DNA of 64,000 nucleotides from contig CM049306.1 of NCBI GenBank assembly GCA_026874595.1, forward strand, positions 37,338,019 to 37,402,018. Direction: 5' to 3'. How positions within the stretch are numbered: the first letter of the stretch is position 1; every line of letters starts with the position of its first letter. The notes below the pieces were generated by a model. The model saw only the letters and a list, made by a program, of their open reading frames with translations, searched no databases and had not been told where the DNA came from. Shown piece by piece: positions 12,370 to 24,048 of the stretch. The stretch comes from Sipunculus nudus. Its lineage: Eukaryota; Annelida; Sipuncula; Golfingiida; Sipunculidae. Position numbers and translations under genes: made by a program.

Positions 12370-12933
12370 TAAAGCCCCGGTCACAACCCACCGTGCGTGT
12401 TTTTTGTCCATACGTTTTTTCGGAGGCCACGGCCGCCACTTTTTTCTGAAAACGTGGGGAGGTAGTGGCAAGAGTTGGGAGGGAGTGCGTCAAAGCACGA
12501 CTGCGCAAGGTGTAAGTACGTGGCTCGTGAGCGTTTGCGTACATCGTACGATATGCACATGGTAAGTGAGCTGTACGTGTTTACAACGTGCTTGTAACGT
12601 ACGATCTCCGTGTGACTGCCGTAGTTGTCGTAGGAGGCAGTACTTACACGTGCTGCTCACGTACGGTGCCCTTACTCACTCGCATGTTGTAAGTGCGTGC
12701 AAGTGTGATGAACGTGAGTTTTTCCGCCCGATGTCTGGGGTGAATCCGTAGCCCGAACGCAGCTCGAACGCAGCGAAAGTTCCTCCTGCACTAAAAGTGC
12801 TACGGCGTGTCTGCGTGCTCCCAAATCCGTACTGAGGCTGTACTTACCACGTACGGATCCCCAAGTTTTGTCTACGTTTTTGCAAGAAGACAGCACGCAC
12901 TTGCATGTACAGCGGGTTGGGACCACGGCTTTA
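12370..12933. mobile_element. MITE-like DNA element with 25-bp terminal inverted repeats
   Basis: The left end (12370-12394) begins TAAAGCCCCGGTCACAACCC. The right end (12909-12933), reverse complemented, begins TAAAGCCGTGGTCCCAACCC. The two 25-base ends agree at 20 positions by eye. The 564-bp body is far richer in GC and CpG than its surroundings and is full of short CGTACG, GTACGTG and GTGCGTGCA words. No target-site duplication is clear, so the superfamily is not decided. Open frames over it are short and antisense to one another. Confidence 0.7.
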
Positions 12934-13120
12934 GGTGTGTACAGGAGCTGTGTAGTTGTGGCCCCAGGAGTTAGCGAACAAGTCGAACGTAATAATGGCT
13001 GATACCATAATATTTTAATGAGCAAACACGATACTTCTTGTATATTTAACATACCTGGAATATGGACAGGTCCATCAAACTAACATATTTAAAGTATAAA
13101 TCTTATAGCATGATACAATA

Positions 13121-13123
<3 letters not shown>

Positions 13124-13175
<52 letters not shown>
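13124..13175. repeat. (TA)n microsatellite
   Basis: About 26 perfect TA/AT units. Confidence 0.95.
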
Positions 13176-13177
<2 letters not shown>

Positions 13178-13371
13178 CACTGTATTGGCCATTTTTGCAA
13201 CCACTGACAAATTTTGCTCTGGCGCCCCGGTCTTAAGCAGACTGTTATCCCGCAGCTAAAGAGACGTAGTCTAGACATGACAACGTGACTGCTTCATTCT
13301 GTGTATGGCATGGGTACCAGTGTATCTCAAGTATGGTCTGTATGTCGGAGCAATTTGGCATATGTTTAAAA

Positions 13372-13505
13372 ATCATAATAATAAGTATAATAATAATAAT
13401 AATAATAAGAAGAAGAAGAAGAAGAAGAAGAATAATATGATAATAATGAAAATAATGATAATGATAATAATAATGATAATAATGATGATAACAATAATAA
13501 TAGTA
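13372..13505. repeat. (AAT)n/(AAG)n compound microsatellite
   Basis: A run of AAT units gives way to about seven AAG units and then to AAT, GATAAT and ATG variants. Homopolymeric Asn/Lys or Ile peptides translated from it are artefacts. Confidence 0.9.
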
Positions 13506-14413
13506 AATATTATATGACAATAATAATTTGTTTCAATTAATATTAATAAGTAGCAAAAATATATCAACAAGTTGTTCAGTAGCGCTTTACTTTAAAATTG
13601 TTCAGACATGTACAACTGTTCTACACATAAAAAGGATGACCATCTACAAAGATCATAGAAAATAAAACCCTGATCACAATTTTTGTTAAAGAGAAAGATG
13701 AATAGAGAAACTTGGATTTTAAAGGGATATAGTTATAAAATCAAATATATTATAACGACCAAAGGCAACTTCAAAAGATTAATAAATTTTATTTAAAAAT
13801 ATCTTATCAATGTTTAAACAATAAGCAAAACACTGAAAACATATATTTTTTTATTAATGTAGACATTTACTCTTTTATCCACCTTACAGAAACAAGTGCA
13901 TGTTGTTCAGTTTGATTAGACACAAATCCCTAAAGAGATTAAAGCATTTATTACCTGGCGCCATTTCTGTATATGAGGAATTCATGAAGTAACACAGAGC
14001 GCTATTAAAATGTATTTAATGGATAGTGACACGCATATACTGGTTAACAACTCATACGGAATTTTTCTCATAGAAAACGCAGTCATAATTTGCAACAGTT
14101 AATTTCAAATACAGTCTCCCCGCTTAATGGGCACAGGGATAGATTTAGAGGGGGTCCCCGCGGGGTGGGGGGGGGGGGGGGGGTCGCCCTACCCTTTTAT
14201 ACTATTAAATCTGAGAAATACCATAAACAGGCTTAATACCGAAATGCACCGCTGGAGTTTGCGTCACATATGTATACACATTAATACACGTGTTTTGCAC
14301 AGACATTTAATGAATTTGCTAAAGGGATATAAATAGTGTTTCCTGTGCAAGGTAAACAGGAATTGCTACCTGGTTACTTTGTTTATAGATGTATGTACAA
14401 CAGATGAATATAT
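13506..14413. other. Non-coding stretch with a 17-base G run
   Basis: No gene is visible. An uninterrupted G17 lies at 14167-14183, preceded by CAGGGATAGATTTAGAGGGGGT, a layout also seen near the G16 run at 18.6 kb. Confidence 0.5.
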
Positions 14414-14880
14414 TGAAAGGGGCCCAATTACCTATAAAGGATGTTGAATAAACACGAAAAATAGCCTCTTTACTTTAAGATAAATTTTTACCTGCCAAAA
14501 TATTGCCTTGAAACCGCAATATAGGTAGGTTTGTCTGTTATCAACTTTTTTGACAAATAAGAACCGTTTTTAAGGATGACATTTATGTGCAGGGTCAGTG
14601 TAACACCCTATAAAATAATACATTTTTCACGATTTTCAGGATTTCACGATTCTTTGCGTGACATGGCAAACTTTGTCCTGGCCCAGGCCGAGAATGTCTT
14701 CTTTCAATAATTACAAGGGAGACCATATGTTAAATTTTCTACTACCTGTAATGTGCACTTGTAAGCGTGACCTCATCAGAGCCGCCTTTGTGGTGGTGGG
14801 CGGAGCTGATGTGATACAGTCTCCGAGTTGGTCAACCGTGACAAACTTTTCTCATGGTTAAGGGTGTCAACATAATTCCT
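14414..14880 (+). repeat. Dispersed repeat family X, copy 1
   Basis: The block AAGGGGCCCAATTACCTATAAAGG, then ATAAACACGAAAAATA, then AATTTTTACCTGCCAAAATATTGCC is shared with 62.35 kb almost phrase by phrase. More diverged copies occur at 15.45 kb and 28.12 kb. All four are in the same orientation. No coding potential or terminal repeats are seen, and the right end is uncertain. Confidence 0.6.
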
Positions 14881-15444
14881 GCGAATTACGTACCACACAC
14901 AAGTGTTTGATCAGGATCCTGGTTGTTTATATAGATCTGGCGATACAAAAAAAACTGGTGGAACTGTTTTTTTAATTAATTCATAGAAGCAAAATAAGAA
15001 AGGATACTCCACTGTTAAACTGGGAGAATCAGCACTTTTCTGGTGAAATTATGTGATGAACTGTTACAAATATAGGAAAATTTCACCCCACTTTATAAAG
15101 AGCGGGAATAAATGTACAAGATAATCACTTTATTTATGGCTAACTTTATTGTAAACATCGCTTAACTATTCTAATCGTAAAATTTTAAATCAATACCCTT
15201 TTCTCTTAGTATACTTTAATATATTTTTTTTAATTTTGTTAAATCTTGTGTCAGTGTTCTCAGTCGTAAGTTATTATGAATAGGTTTAATAATTCGTTGA
15301 ATGTTTAATGATACTCTGCATATTTACAAACTTTTCTGTCAACTTATTAGCTACGATTCGAGGGAGAAAATGGATATATAGGATAAAAGATTAATGGACT
15401 AAACATCAAACATGGGGAAATAAACACATACTTTACACAATATT

Positions 15445-15850
15445 TGAAGGGACCTATTCACATACCAGGCATGTTAAATACTCTTGAAATATGTGGGTTT
15501 GTATTTCTCAGAATATCAAGGTATCTGCCAAAGTTTCCAAAGTTGCCAAAGAAACTTCAACACGAGTTTGAATAAGCTTGCATCGGGCGCGATCAGGGGT
15601 TCAAAACATCAATAAAGTGCGCATACCACCTGCCGAAACATGATATTCAAGCTTCAAACCAATGTTTCTTCATTCATGTTTCTTCTCTTTGCTTGAGAGT
15701 TGTTGAGCATCCGCAAGATCGCATCTCTGGTTTAGCAGTGTTGTTTCGGTAAAAAGTTAAATGTGGACTGTGTTTACCCACACTCAGACCCATAACAACG
15801 TATTTTGTGAGAGTGGTAAGTGGGCATGGATGGTTTTGCTTGAAAACGTC
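15445..15850 (+). repeat. Dispersed repeat family X, copy 2
   Basis: Shared landmarks with the 28.12-kb copy are ACCTATTCACATACCAGG near the start, a GGTATCTGCCAA(A/T)GTTTC block, a CACCACCTG block, a TTCA(A/G)AC(C/T)...GTTTCTTC block and a TTTAC(C/T)C(A/G)CAC block near the end. A repeat of this kind is common DNA; its class is unknown to me. Confidence 0.55.
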
Positions 15851-18602
15851 TGAATTCCGCCAAAATGAACTAATAGTGTGAGTTAATACATTTATTATTG
15901 CGGTTGATTATGTACCTTAAAGAGTCTACATTTACAGCATATCAGTGGCCAAGTTTGTTGGTCACCTGCAAAACTGCCTTGACTAAAACAAATGACCAGC
16001 TAGAACGAATAAGGCTGTTCATGCAGGAACACATCCCATCTGTCAGATCATTGGAAAGAGTCCAAAAAGTGGTGAAATATAAAGCGGAGATCTATTTTAA
16101 AATTCTTGATTCACATTTTTTGCTGTCACTCCCATTTATAGGTATATGGGATATTATAATTGGAAAATATAACATTTTGAGAAAATTAACTCATAAGCTG
16201 GTGAAATGAGTATAGGATATATGAATTATTTTTTATTAAAACGGAACATCCGTCGTGTATCCTGCCTCTGCCACTAAACGCAGGCCCTCTAGTGTATGCT
16301 TGCTATTGCCAAGAACACAGGATATCCACTGCATTATTAAATGTATGTGTTGGCACTAGCTACAATACAACCAAGTATTTCTGAATATTTTAATCGCCTC
16401 AGTCTCCTTTCAATCTGGTTGTGATAAAACCGTTCAGACTGTGTCTATATCGTGAATTATATAAGGCCCGGGTGGCTCATACGACTTGGAATACTTTCCC
16501 GTGAGTAGCATCTGAAACTCATTCTGCCAGAATATTATAGACTGGTTCCAAACAAGTGAATCAAGGAGCTTTTAATTCAAGTATTTCCAAATGCAAATAC
16601 GATTACAAAATAGCAACTGCATAATAGATAAAGACTAAACTTATACATGTGCAAATGCACAAACAAACGCATTTGGACTTATTTTGCCACCTTGTATCAA
16701 GACGTGTGTATTTTTAACGAATATCTTAGTCCATGGAGTTGTTTAAACAGACATGGTAGAATATAATACTGAAAACATGCCAGACCAGTCCTAAATTTAA
16801 GGAAATTTCAAATATGGAAAAAAAAAACATTCTTTCATTGCCTTGAATTTTCTTGTAGCTCGCACTTAAATGCAAATAAAAAAATTAGAAATACAAATGC
16901 AACATTTACAATGTAATAAAAAGGCCGGTGTTATTATATATTAATAGTTATGTCGTGGAGACTGGCAATTTCGAGACATAAACCGAGACGATTTGCATTT
17001 GAGAGTGGTTTCAAAGTCAAGTGTGGGTTTGTGCAGACGCAATCGATGGAAGGGTCTATATAGACCCTCCCTGGAGTGCGTTAAATCCCCCGAGCGATTT
17101 GGAGTTTGACGGGAATTATGAACAAGCTTACCCAGTGCTCACCTGTGGACCCTCAGTCCGGCGGATCATTGAATCTAATAAAATCATAAATATATACTGG
17201 TATCCCATCGTGCGTTAACCATGATGAACAAAGCTGAAAGGTTATCCAATGGACTCTGGTACTGACCCTAGGGACTCTACCAGGCCGGGGTTTAACCCCA
17301 AGTATGGCACGGGTTTTAACTGTAAATATGACAACGGGAAAAAACATGAGTTAATCCCCTCTTGGAATCGTCATGTAGCTTAAGTAAATAAACTAAAAAA
17401 TTTAAAGCAGTGCAGGCTAGATCAAAGTAAAACATTATTAACGACGCTCTTCATGTATTATGAAGCTTCTGTCAATATAAATACAAATCAGTTATATTAA
17501 TATGACTGTAAACAACTTAAGATCTTAACTTAGGTGATTAAAATGTTATATAAAATTAAAGTATAAAACATTTTCTATTATAACATTAGGAATGACAAGT
17601 TTGGTCATGAAGAATGCCATTAAGATTGAAGACTATCCAATAAGGCGGGATCTGATTTCTCAGGCCAGTTCCAACCCTCATTTTCTTAACAGGACTGGCT
17701 TAAAAAACAAATGCATTTGTATCTAAAAATGTTATATTTGCATTAAAAAAAAAAGAAATGCAGAGTGCCAGGATATCTGAATTTGGATTTGCCCGGAAAT
17801 GCTTGTATTAAAATGTTTATTTTGCTGTAATCATGACAATGATTTCGTTGAGACTCTAAACAATTTCGTTAATAAAATTTCTACTATGCCTTATTCGGTA
17901 AAATATACAAACATACATTGAGGGCAGGAGACAAAACAGAGTTCGAATAATAACTATGCACTCGTAATTGCATTTCTTTATATTTATAACATTGACATTA
18001 GAAATTGCATTTTATTTTAGTTGCATATTCTTTTGATTTGATTCATTGGAATGAATTCGCGTTAAATCGCATTTGAACCAAACAAAGTCTCATATATCTC
18101 TTGATTTTGTCTCAACTATAATTACTCATAATAAAGCCCTTAGCAGATTGTTTGATGTTATTTTCTTCCAGTAATTAATTTCAATCGCCCTACATGCGTC
18201 ACTCTTTTGTCCTAGGGGACATCTAAATCGAACAAAGCAAGCTGTTTTGCTAATTTGTGTATTAACTACACTACAGAACACTGTCCATTCATTTTGACCT
18301 TTTCACTTGACAGCTTGTATTGTTCTGCCGAGCGGCTTTGATTCAAGCAACGTCATATCTCTTCTAAGTTGACCAACTTCAGGTCTCTTGACATTTATCA
18401 TGGTTCAGTAATACAACTCTTAAATTATCCGGGTCGTCTGCGATACTAGCATAGTCATCCGTTAACATGATAAAAGTCATAACAATGAATGTATAACGGA
18501 ATGTTGTCTCCATTTTCATAACTGCTTTATTACCTTGTACTTACTGAGATTATAACGGCACCACAGATATGTGTACATGCAGTCACAGACCTAGAGGGGG
18601 TT
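15851..18602. other. Intergenic or intronic AT-rich DNA
   Basis: No supported gene. A 103-codon plus frame (15898-16209) has no domain I recognise and begins at a non-ATG codon. An 18-base perfect palindrome lies at 17051-17068. The rest is AT-rich with no bounded repeat. Confidence 0.4.
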
Positions 18603-18618
18603 GGGGGGGGGGGGGGGG
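18603..18618. repeat. G16 homopolymer
   Basis: Sixteen uninterrupted Gs follow CACAGACCTAGAGGGGGTT. It is one of nine G or C runs of 11 or more bases in the window. Confidence 0.9.
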
Positions 18619-20084
18619 ATCATTGAATCGTGGCAATATCAAAAGTGCCTAGATCGTACCTTCTATTTCTTAATCTATCCTCCTATAGTTTACTACTTAT
18701 CAATGAAGGTTATGTAAGGATTTAAGCCACCCCTTGGAATGAATGCGTTCATTCCGGTTCGTGTGTGTGTGCGTGTTTGTTCACAACGTAACTCACGCAA
18801 TCATAAACGGAATCCCATTAAAGTTCCGGGTCACCTGGGTAGAGGGATAATGAAGAATCGATTAGATTTTGGTGTAGGTCCGGAAAATTATCCGGATTCA
18901 GGAAGGTCTTCCAGGAATGTTCACAAATCCACAATTGAACGTGGGAATATGGGCCGAATAAGTGAATGCAAACAATTGCCTGAGGGAAAACAGCAAAGAA
19001 TCTCGGAATATGGACAAATAAGTGAATGAAAACATGAGTACCCCCACAATACGGACCGATCACATGGCAGAGGCATACATTCCGGAGAATGCATATTTCT
19101 AGTTTTACATATTACATTTGACCAAGGCGTGTTCCATTCGCTTACGGAAGTAAATCCTGTATCCGCCCCATTGTACATAAATCTCTTTCATTATTTCTGC
19201 TTGTAATGGGGACTTTCATAGAGTAATCTGCATTCAGCACAGGTTTAGGATATTTTTATAACATTTATATGGAAACGTTTATAAACATTCACACACAGAT
19301 TAGAACAGCTCCGACAGTTAGAGATCATAATAATTATGGGAGTTCTGTCATGAAATGTTTACTTTTTTGTTTGAAAAGGTCATTTGTCATAAGTGGATAC
19401 TGCTGTTCATTTTAGTCGACTGAAGGCTTTGTATCATTTATGTTTTATACATATCTATTGATACAGAATCCTAATTGAATCAGGCAAAAAAAAAGCATTA
19501 TATAATGACTGGAAGTTGCATCTACCCATAGGAGGCCGCATCTTCCGTTTAACAGGAGACCCCAATTAGGTTTCTATCGGAATTAACATATATATATATA
19601 TATCAGTGTACGCGGTGTCATTGTGTCAACCATTCCTCACTCAGTGATGTCGTCGAAACCGGCAAACTCAGGACCAGGACCGAAATAAATACTATGGGAT
19701 CCGAGATCATGAACAAAGCCGAGACCATGTGATCTGTGGCATCGCCAAGGTATATTTTCTCAATTGCCCCTTTGTCCAGAGTCAATGGTAAACCATGAAA
19801 TGTAAATTATTTACAAGCAGTTGGTGTTGTTGGGTCCAACCGAGAAGGATTAATTAAATTCCTGAAAAAAAAGGTTCCCAGGTCTGGAAAGTGGGGGGGG
19901 GGGGATCCAGGCCGTTAATTTTGATCTAAAACCCTTAAAAAAAGGTTGTAGCGACAGGAAAAAGGGATCCCCCCGGATCCGCTTCTGTTATACATAATAT
20001 TTTATTGAAATCGGGTTTGGAGTTGGTTTCTTAAAGACTCTGTCTCGAAATGGATGGACTTGGAATCGGTCCTCAAGAAGTTTA
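18619..20084. other. Non-coding stretch with short repeats
   Basis: A ~30-base direct repeat (GGAATATGG..(G/A)AATAAGTGAATG(C/A)AAACA) occurs at 18944-18974 and 19005-19034. A short (TA)n lies near 19589-19604 and a G12 run at 19893-19904. No gene is evident. Confidence 0.45.
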
Positions 20085-20155
20085 ACTTGGACCTGACTAG
20101 CCTGAACTCAGACTTGCACTAGGTGTGGACTCGACTACAACACTGCACCTCACGA
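20085..20155 (-). repeat. Dispersed repeat family Y, partial copy
   Basis: Read on the minus strand, GCAGTGTTGTAGTCGAGTCC, then AGTGCAAGTCTGAGT, parallels the start of the 45.74-kb copy (GCAGTGATGTAGTGGAGTC, then GAGTGCAAGTCTGAGTCC). It is a short fragment of the CGAGTCC-rich family. Confidence 0.5.
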
Positions 20156-20884
20156 ATATATGTCACACTCTGGCAGTTGTTCATCTGAACGACAGGTGGT
20201 ACATAATCCTCTGACAGCCTGACACATCATGGGCCTCCCTAAGTGACAACTTGGCCGTGTTTTTACGAAAATCATCAACGGCCAGCTCGATATGATTTAC
20301 ATCTGCACGATATAAATATTCAAACACCCAGACTAGAAGCCGATTGCCCGACTATGCAAAAAAGATCATCTACTCTCTTTTTGGAATTTGTCTTCCCCAT
20401 AAAAATAATAGGACTGTCTGCTTTATTAATGCTCAATTCCTTTGCTTCAAACCGCTACTTGGATCTACTACAAGTCCATGAAGTTAAATGTCATTCATGC
20501 TGGAAGATCTGAGCAAAGTTATCCTATGCCGATATAATACAGGCAGAAGAGAACAAATGATCAATACTTCATAGTTATAGTCAACCTACCTTCTTTGGAA
20601 ATAACGACAGAATAGATGGTCCCTTTATGGAGATGGTACTTTTACTTCCCCGCTCCAATATCCTTGTATATTGCCTCTTGCTTTCCGAAGTATCAGCCGC
20701 TTGTTGCGCTGCATTTAAACACCACGTTATATGCAACCACCGGAGATCATGACCTTTTGGACTATCTTGCTCGGATCCAGGTTGTTCTATTGTTGGGCCT
20801 CACTACTGGTGCTTCCACTCTCGTGTGCTCTGAATACACCCTGATCTGTCAGCTAGCCTTTAGTGTCACAGTGAGTGTTCTAGA

Positions 20885-21465
20885 AGACCAAGTCCCTTGC
20901 GCACCGGTCAAATTGACCGTCGCTACAAGCTCACAAAGTCATAATTTATTTTCCCGCTACTCGCCGCGACTCCCGGGGCGCGAACTGAGCTCTCTGATAA
21001 AAACGTGAAGCTGGGTTGAATGGCTGATGGTTCAATTCTTCCAACATCGTGAACTCCAAATGACGTCAAAATTCTTCGCACGTCGCCGGTGGCAGTAATT
21101 AGGTTTTTCCTCGCTTGCTTGTCGGGCCGGGATGAGGGAGAACCTCCTTGACTTCGTATGCTAACCGCGTGGGTTGCTTTCCTCAGATAACAGCTAAGTA
21201 CACGCACACCAAACCTGCATATCATCAAGCCTCTCAGCTTCTGTACCGATTCCTGACAATACAATTTTCCCGCACGTGGGAAAGAGATGGGAAAAAAGTC
21301 GGGGTTGGGAGAGCCGATGTATTCGCCGGGAAGGCTTTGGTATCTATGCGATCTTCCAGCGATGCAGCCCGCGCGGTACAGCTCTCCCAGCTGCTGTGAC
21401 GGCAAAGCGTTAACATACGGCCTTGTCAGCCGGCTTGCCGCTTCAGCGCCTACCAACAATCAATG
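20885..21465. promoter_or_regulatory. CpG-rich island, possible promoter
   Basis: This ~0.6-kb block is strikingly richer in CG dinucleotides and GC than its flanks, with clusters such as CTCGCCGCGACTCCCGGGGCGCG. It contains a perfect CRE palindrome TGACGTCA (21061-21068) and a CACGTG E-box (21273-21278). The longest open frame of the window (178 codons, minus strand, 20923-21459) covers it, but antisense frames are also open, as expected of GC-rich DNA, and no domain is visible. It may be the promoter and first exon of an unseen gene, or a GC-rich mobile insert. Confidence 0.3.
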
Positions 21466-22989
21466 CTAGCTGTAGCTGTGCTGCCTAATCTCTGCAGTAA
21501 GGACACTGTCTCTTACCTGTTTCGTTAATATGCTCTCTTTAAATCCGGGGTTTAGTCTCTTGTCATGACACCCTGTGTCTTGCCCGCCCCATCCCTGCCT
21601 TCAGTCCTGCTGCTATAATCGTTTGCTGTATTCACTGTTGACGCGAGCTTCTCGTTTTTGCCCTATCCCGTGCGGTCGAATGTCTTGTGTTTCCGACGTG
21701 TGATGGAGTTAACTTATTTAGTGGTTAGACTTCACTCTGGATTATTGATTTCATCGTATCTCACATATTGTTTAATAGTGAATATATGATTTTCATTATC
21801 TTAAAACGAAAATATGATATCACAACAGTCAAATACTATCGATTATTACTAACTATGACCTTTAGTTATCATTCTCTTGCATAGAAAGCCTAATATCAAA
21901 ATCAAAGTATGTTTAAATGTTTTTTCTTCTTAATCGACATTTACACTCAATAACTAGTCTGGAGACCAGGTGCTTAATTAAATTTTCAGTCTTTGACAGA
22001 AAGGAATTAAACTGACTTCTGTCTATCGATTATCATCTACTATAAACTGACGTATCTTTCTTTGAAGGTGGCGGGATCTAAGTCAGTTTGGACCAGATAA
22101 ACGAGATGAGGAGAGACCCCTGCTACTGGCTTAACTGTGGCACCGTGACATCATCTAACTGACAGCGCTACACGGGGTAATTTGTGTTGTTTCAGTGTTC
22201 GGGGTCCTGCTAGGACGCTAAGTAGCATGTAGCTTGGTGGATGGTTGTTCGTAATGGTGAGCCTGCTGGCCAAAAAGCAAACTAACCGGCACCCTGTCAG
22301 CTTCTGAACACCGGGCTGATTATCCCGATGAAAAATGAATGCCACCGGGATTCACAAGACCAGGAAAAAACGGACCACACGGTAGCATTGAAGACCGAAA
22401 GCACGGGCCCAGAGGCCCGTTTCTAATGAAATATACCCGTTGTCTGGGACCTGGTATCGCCAGGAACAACCGAAAAGAAATAAGTCGGCATTTGAAGGAT
22501 GTATTATTGCGTTTCTGTTTACTAAGTTTTTGCACCCCTTCAGGGCTTCCACTACCTCGGTATGGCCACTTAGCTTGCTTTCTCAGTAACCACAAAATGT
22601 CAGTTTATATTAAAAGAAATTTGTTTTGCTATCCGTCATACTTCCGGTATGCCACGGGTCTAATGTAAACATTACCGACATGATTGGATGCGCTGCCCTT
22701 TACGTGGGCCATGTGAACGTTAGTAAATAAATAAGCTGGTATACCAGCTACAGTTGCCTTGTGCTTCTGAAAAAGTAAATCTAGACCCTACTAAATAAAG
22801 CTGTTTAGTATGTGTTTGGTTATGTTTCCATCGGTATTGTTATTATGACATTCAGATTGGCTGCATCAAACCTTGCACATAGAAAATCTGTATTCTATTC
22901 CACTATTGGCTGACCTTTATTTTAGAAGTTTTAGATTATTTATATGAATAGTGAGAAGAACCCGCTAATAATATTTGGTAAAATATGTG

Positions 22990-22991
<2 letters not shown>
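21466..22991. other. Non-coding stretch, nothing recognised
   Basis: No gene or bounded repeat is supported. A short GC-richer patch at 22.2-22.6 kb has overlapping frames on both strands (60-109 codons) without motifs. Confidence 0.4.

Positions 22992-23074
<83 letters not shown>
22992..23074. repeat. (TA)n(GA)n compound microsatellite
   Basis: About 27 TA units pass directly into about 15 AG units at 23045. Confidence 0.95.
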
Positions 23075-23076
<2 letters not shown>

Positions 23077-23702
23077 GATGGGTTGTGATTCCAAGTGTGT
23101 GTGGGTATGTGTAGAGTATTTGCGGAGAGAATTTTATAAAAGCCTGTTATATGCTTATACTTTCATATCGTCTCCTTCTTGTCCGTACAGATGAGCGCAC
23201 GAGACACCCACGCTGATTTAGAGTCCTATGTCCAGGTCCGAGGAGAATACTGTTATGATGCTCCCTGTGCTTTTTGCTATTAATAAACGTTTAAGTTTGC
23301 TTCCTCTGTGACGTTCCCCTTGTAATTATGATGGATCTTGAAATAAAGACCCACAGAATTAAGGATTGGATAAATATCGATATAGGTGCGATAATTTTCT
23401 CTTTAAGTTGTGATTGCCAAACAAGTCGACGCTAAAATAGTTAGACAAATGTGGTGACTGCAATTGTTATAAAACTAGTTTTTCTAATAAAAGCTAGTTC
23501 TTTTTGCTTAAAATACCATGTTATAAAAAAAACAATTTTTTTTATAATAAACTTCTCTTTTTGGTGTGTATTGAATTAAGCATTATCGATATAATAACTA
23601 GTAGATATTGAACGTTTTGAAATTCCTGTTCCTTGCCGTTCTGATATATCTGAACTTTTATTCAACACCTCGTCTCTTCGGCCTTAGGAAGGGGCAAAAA
23701 AA

Positions 23703-23928
23703 TAGGAGCGTCAATACATAGGGAATGGTATATGTAATCATCCCACTGCTATTCAGAGAGTAAGATTATATACAGGAGATAAAATATATTACTAATGATA
23801 AACTTAAAATGAGAGACTGGTTACATTTCTGCATTTCTGCTTGAATGTATTTTTTAAAAATCTTATACTTGTTCGTAACATTTCAAATATATTAAGGTTC
23901 ACACGCATTATATATAAAGGCAAATGAA

Positions 23929-23970
<42 letters not shown>

Positions 23971-24048
23971 TCAGCATATGGTTTACCCCTATAAATAACC
24001 TCTCCCCCCCCCCCCCCCGCCTACCCTTAAATATAAATTGACGCCTCA
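23703..24048. mobile_element. Microsatellite-bearing element family Z, copy 1
   Basis: The ends form a short inverted pair: GGAGCGTCAAT (23705-23715) and ATTGACGCCT (24037-24046). Inside are TAATCATCCC(A/C)CTGCTATTC (from about 23735), an AAAATCTTATACTT block, a (CA)n(TA)n tract (23929-23970) and a C15 run (24004-24018). The copy at 34.53 kb has the same blocks in the same order, with (TA)n(TG)n and a C run. No protein is encoded. Both the inverted ends and the shared order favour a small non-autonomous DNA element. Confidence 0.6.
23929..23970. repeat. (CA)n(TA)n microsatellite
   Basis: CA units run to 23947 and then AT units to about 23970, inside element Z copy 1. Confidence 0.9.

Noticed and set aside
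12280-12751. Short frames of 61-114 codons across 12.2-12.8 kb
   Set aside because: They run across the end of element A and the GC-rich MITE-like element, are mutually antisense, and have no motif.
13305-13570. Asn/Lys- and Ile-rich proteins on both strands
   Set aside because: They are translations of the AAT/AAG microsatellite. The same applies to the Ile-Tyr peptides at 617-872, 13075-13278 and 57432-57648.
1441-14942. AGATCTGGCG shared by 1445, 3956 and 14935 as a dispersed repeat
   Set aside because: The similarity stops after about 12 bases in each case, so it could be chance or restriction-site-like coincidence.
15898-16209. 103-codon plus-strand frame as a gene
   Set aside because: It starts at a non-ATG codon, sits beside a family X repeat and has no recognisable motif.
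20923-21459. 178-codon minus-strand open frame as a protein-coding gene
   Set aside because: It lies in GC-rich DNA where stops are rare, antisense frames are also open, and no domain, signal peptide or splice structure is visible.
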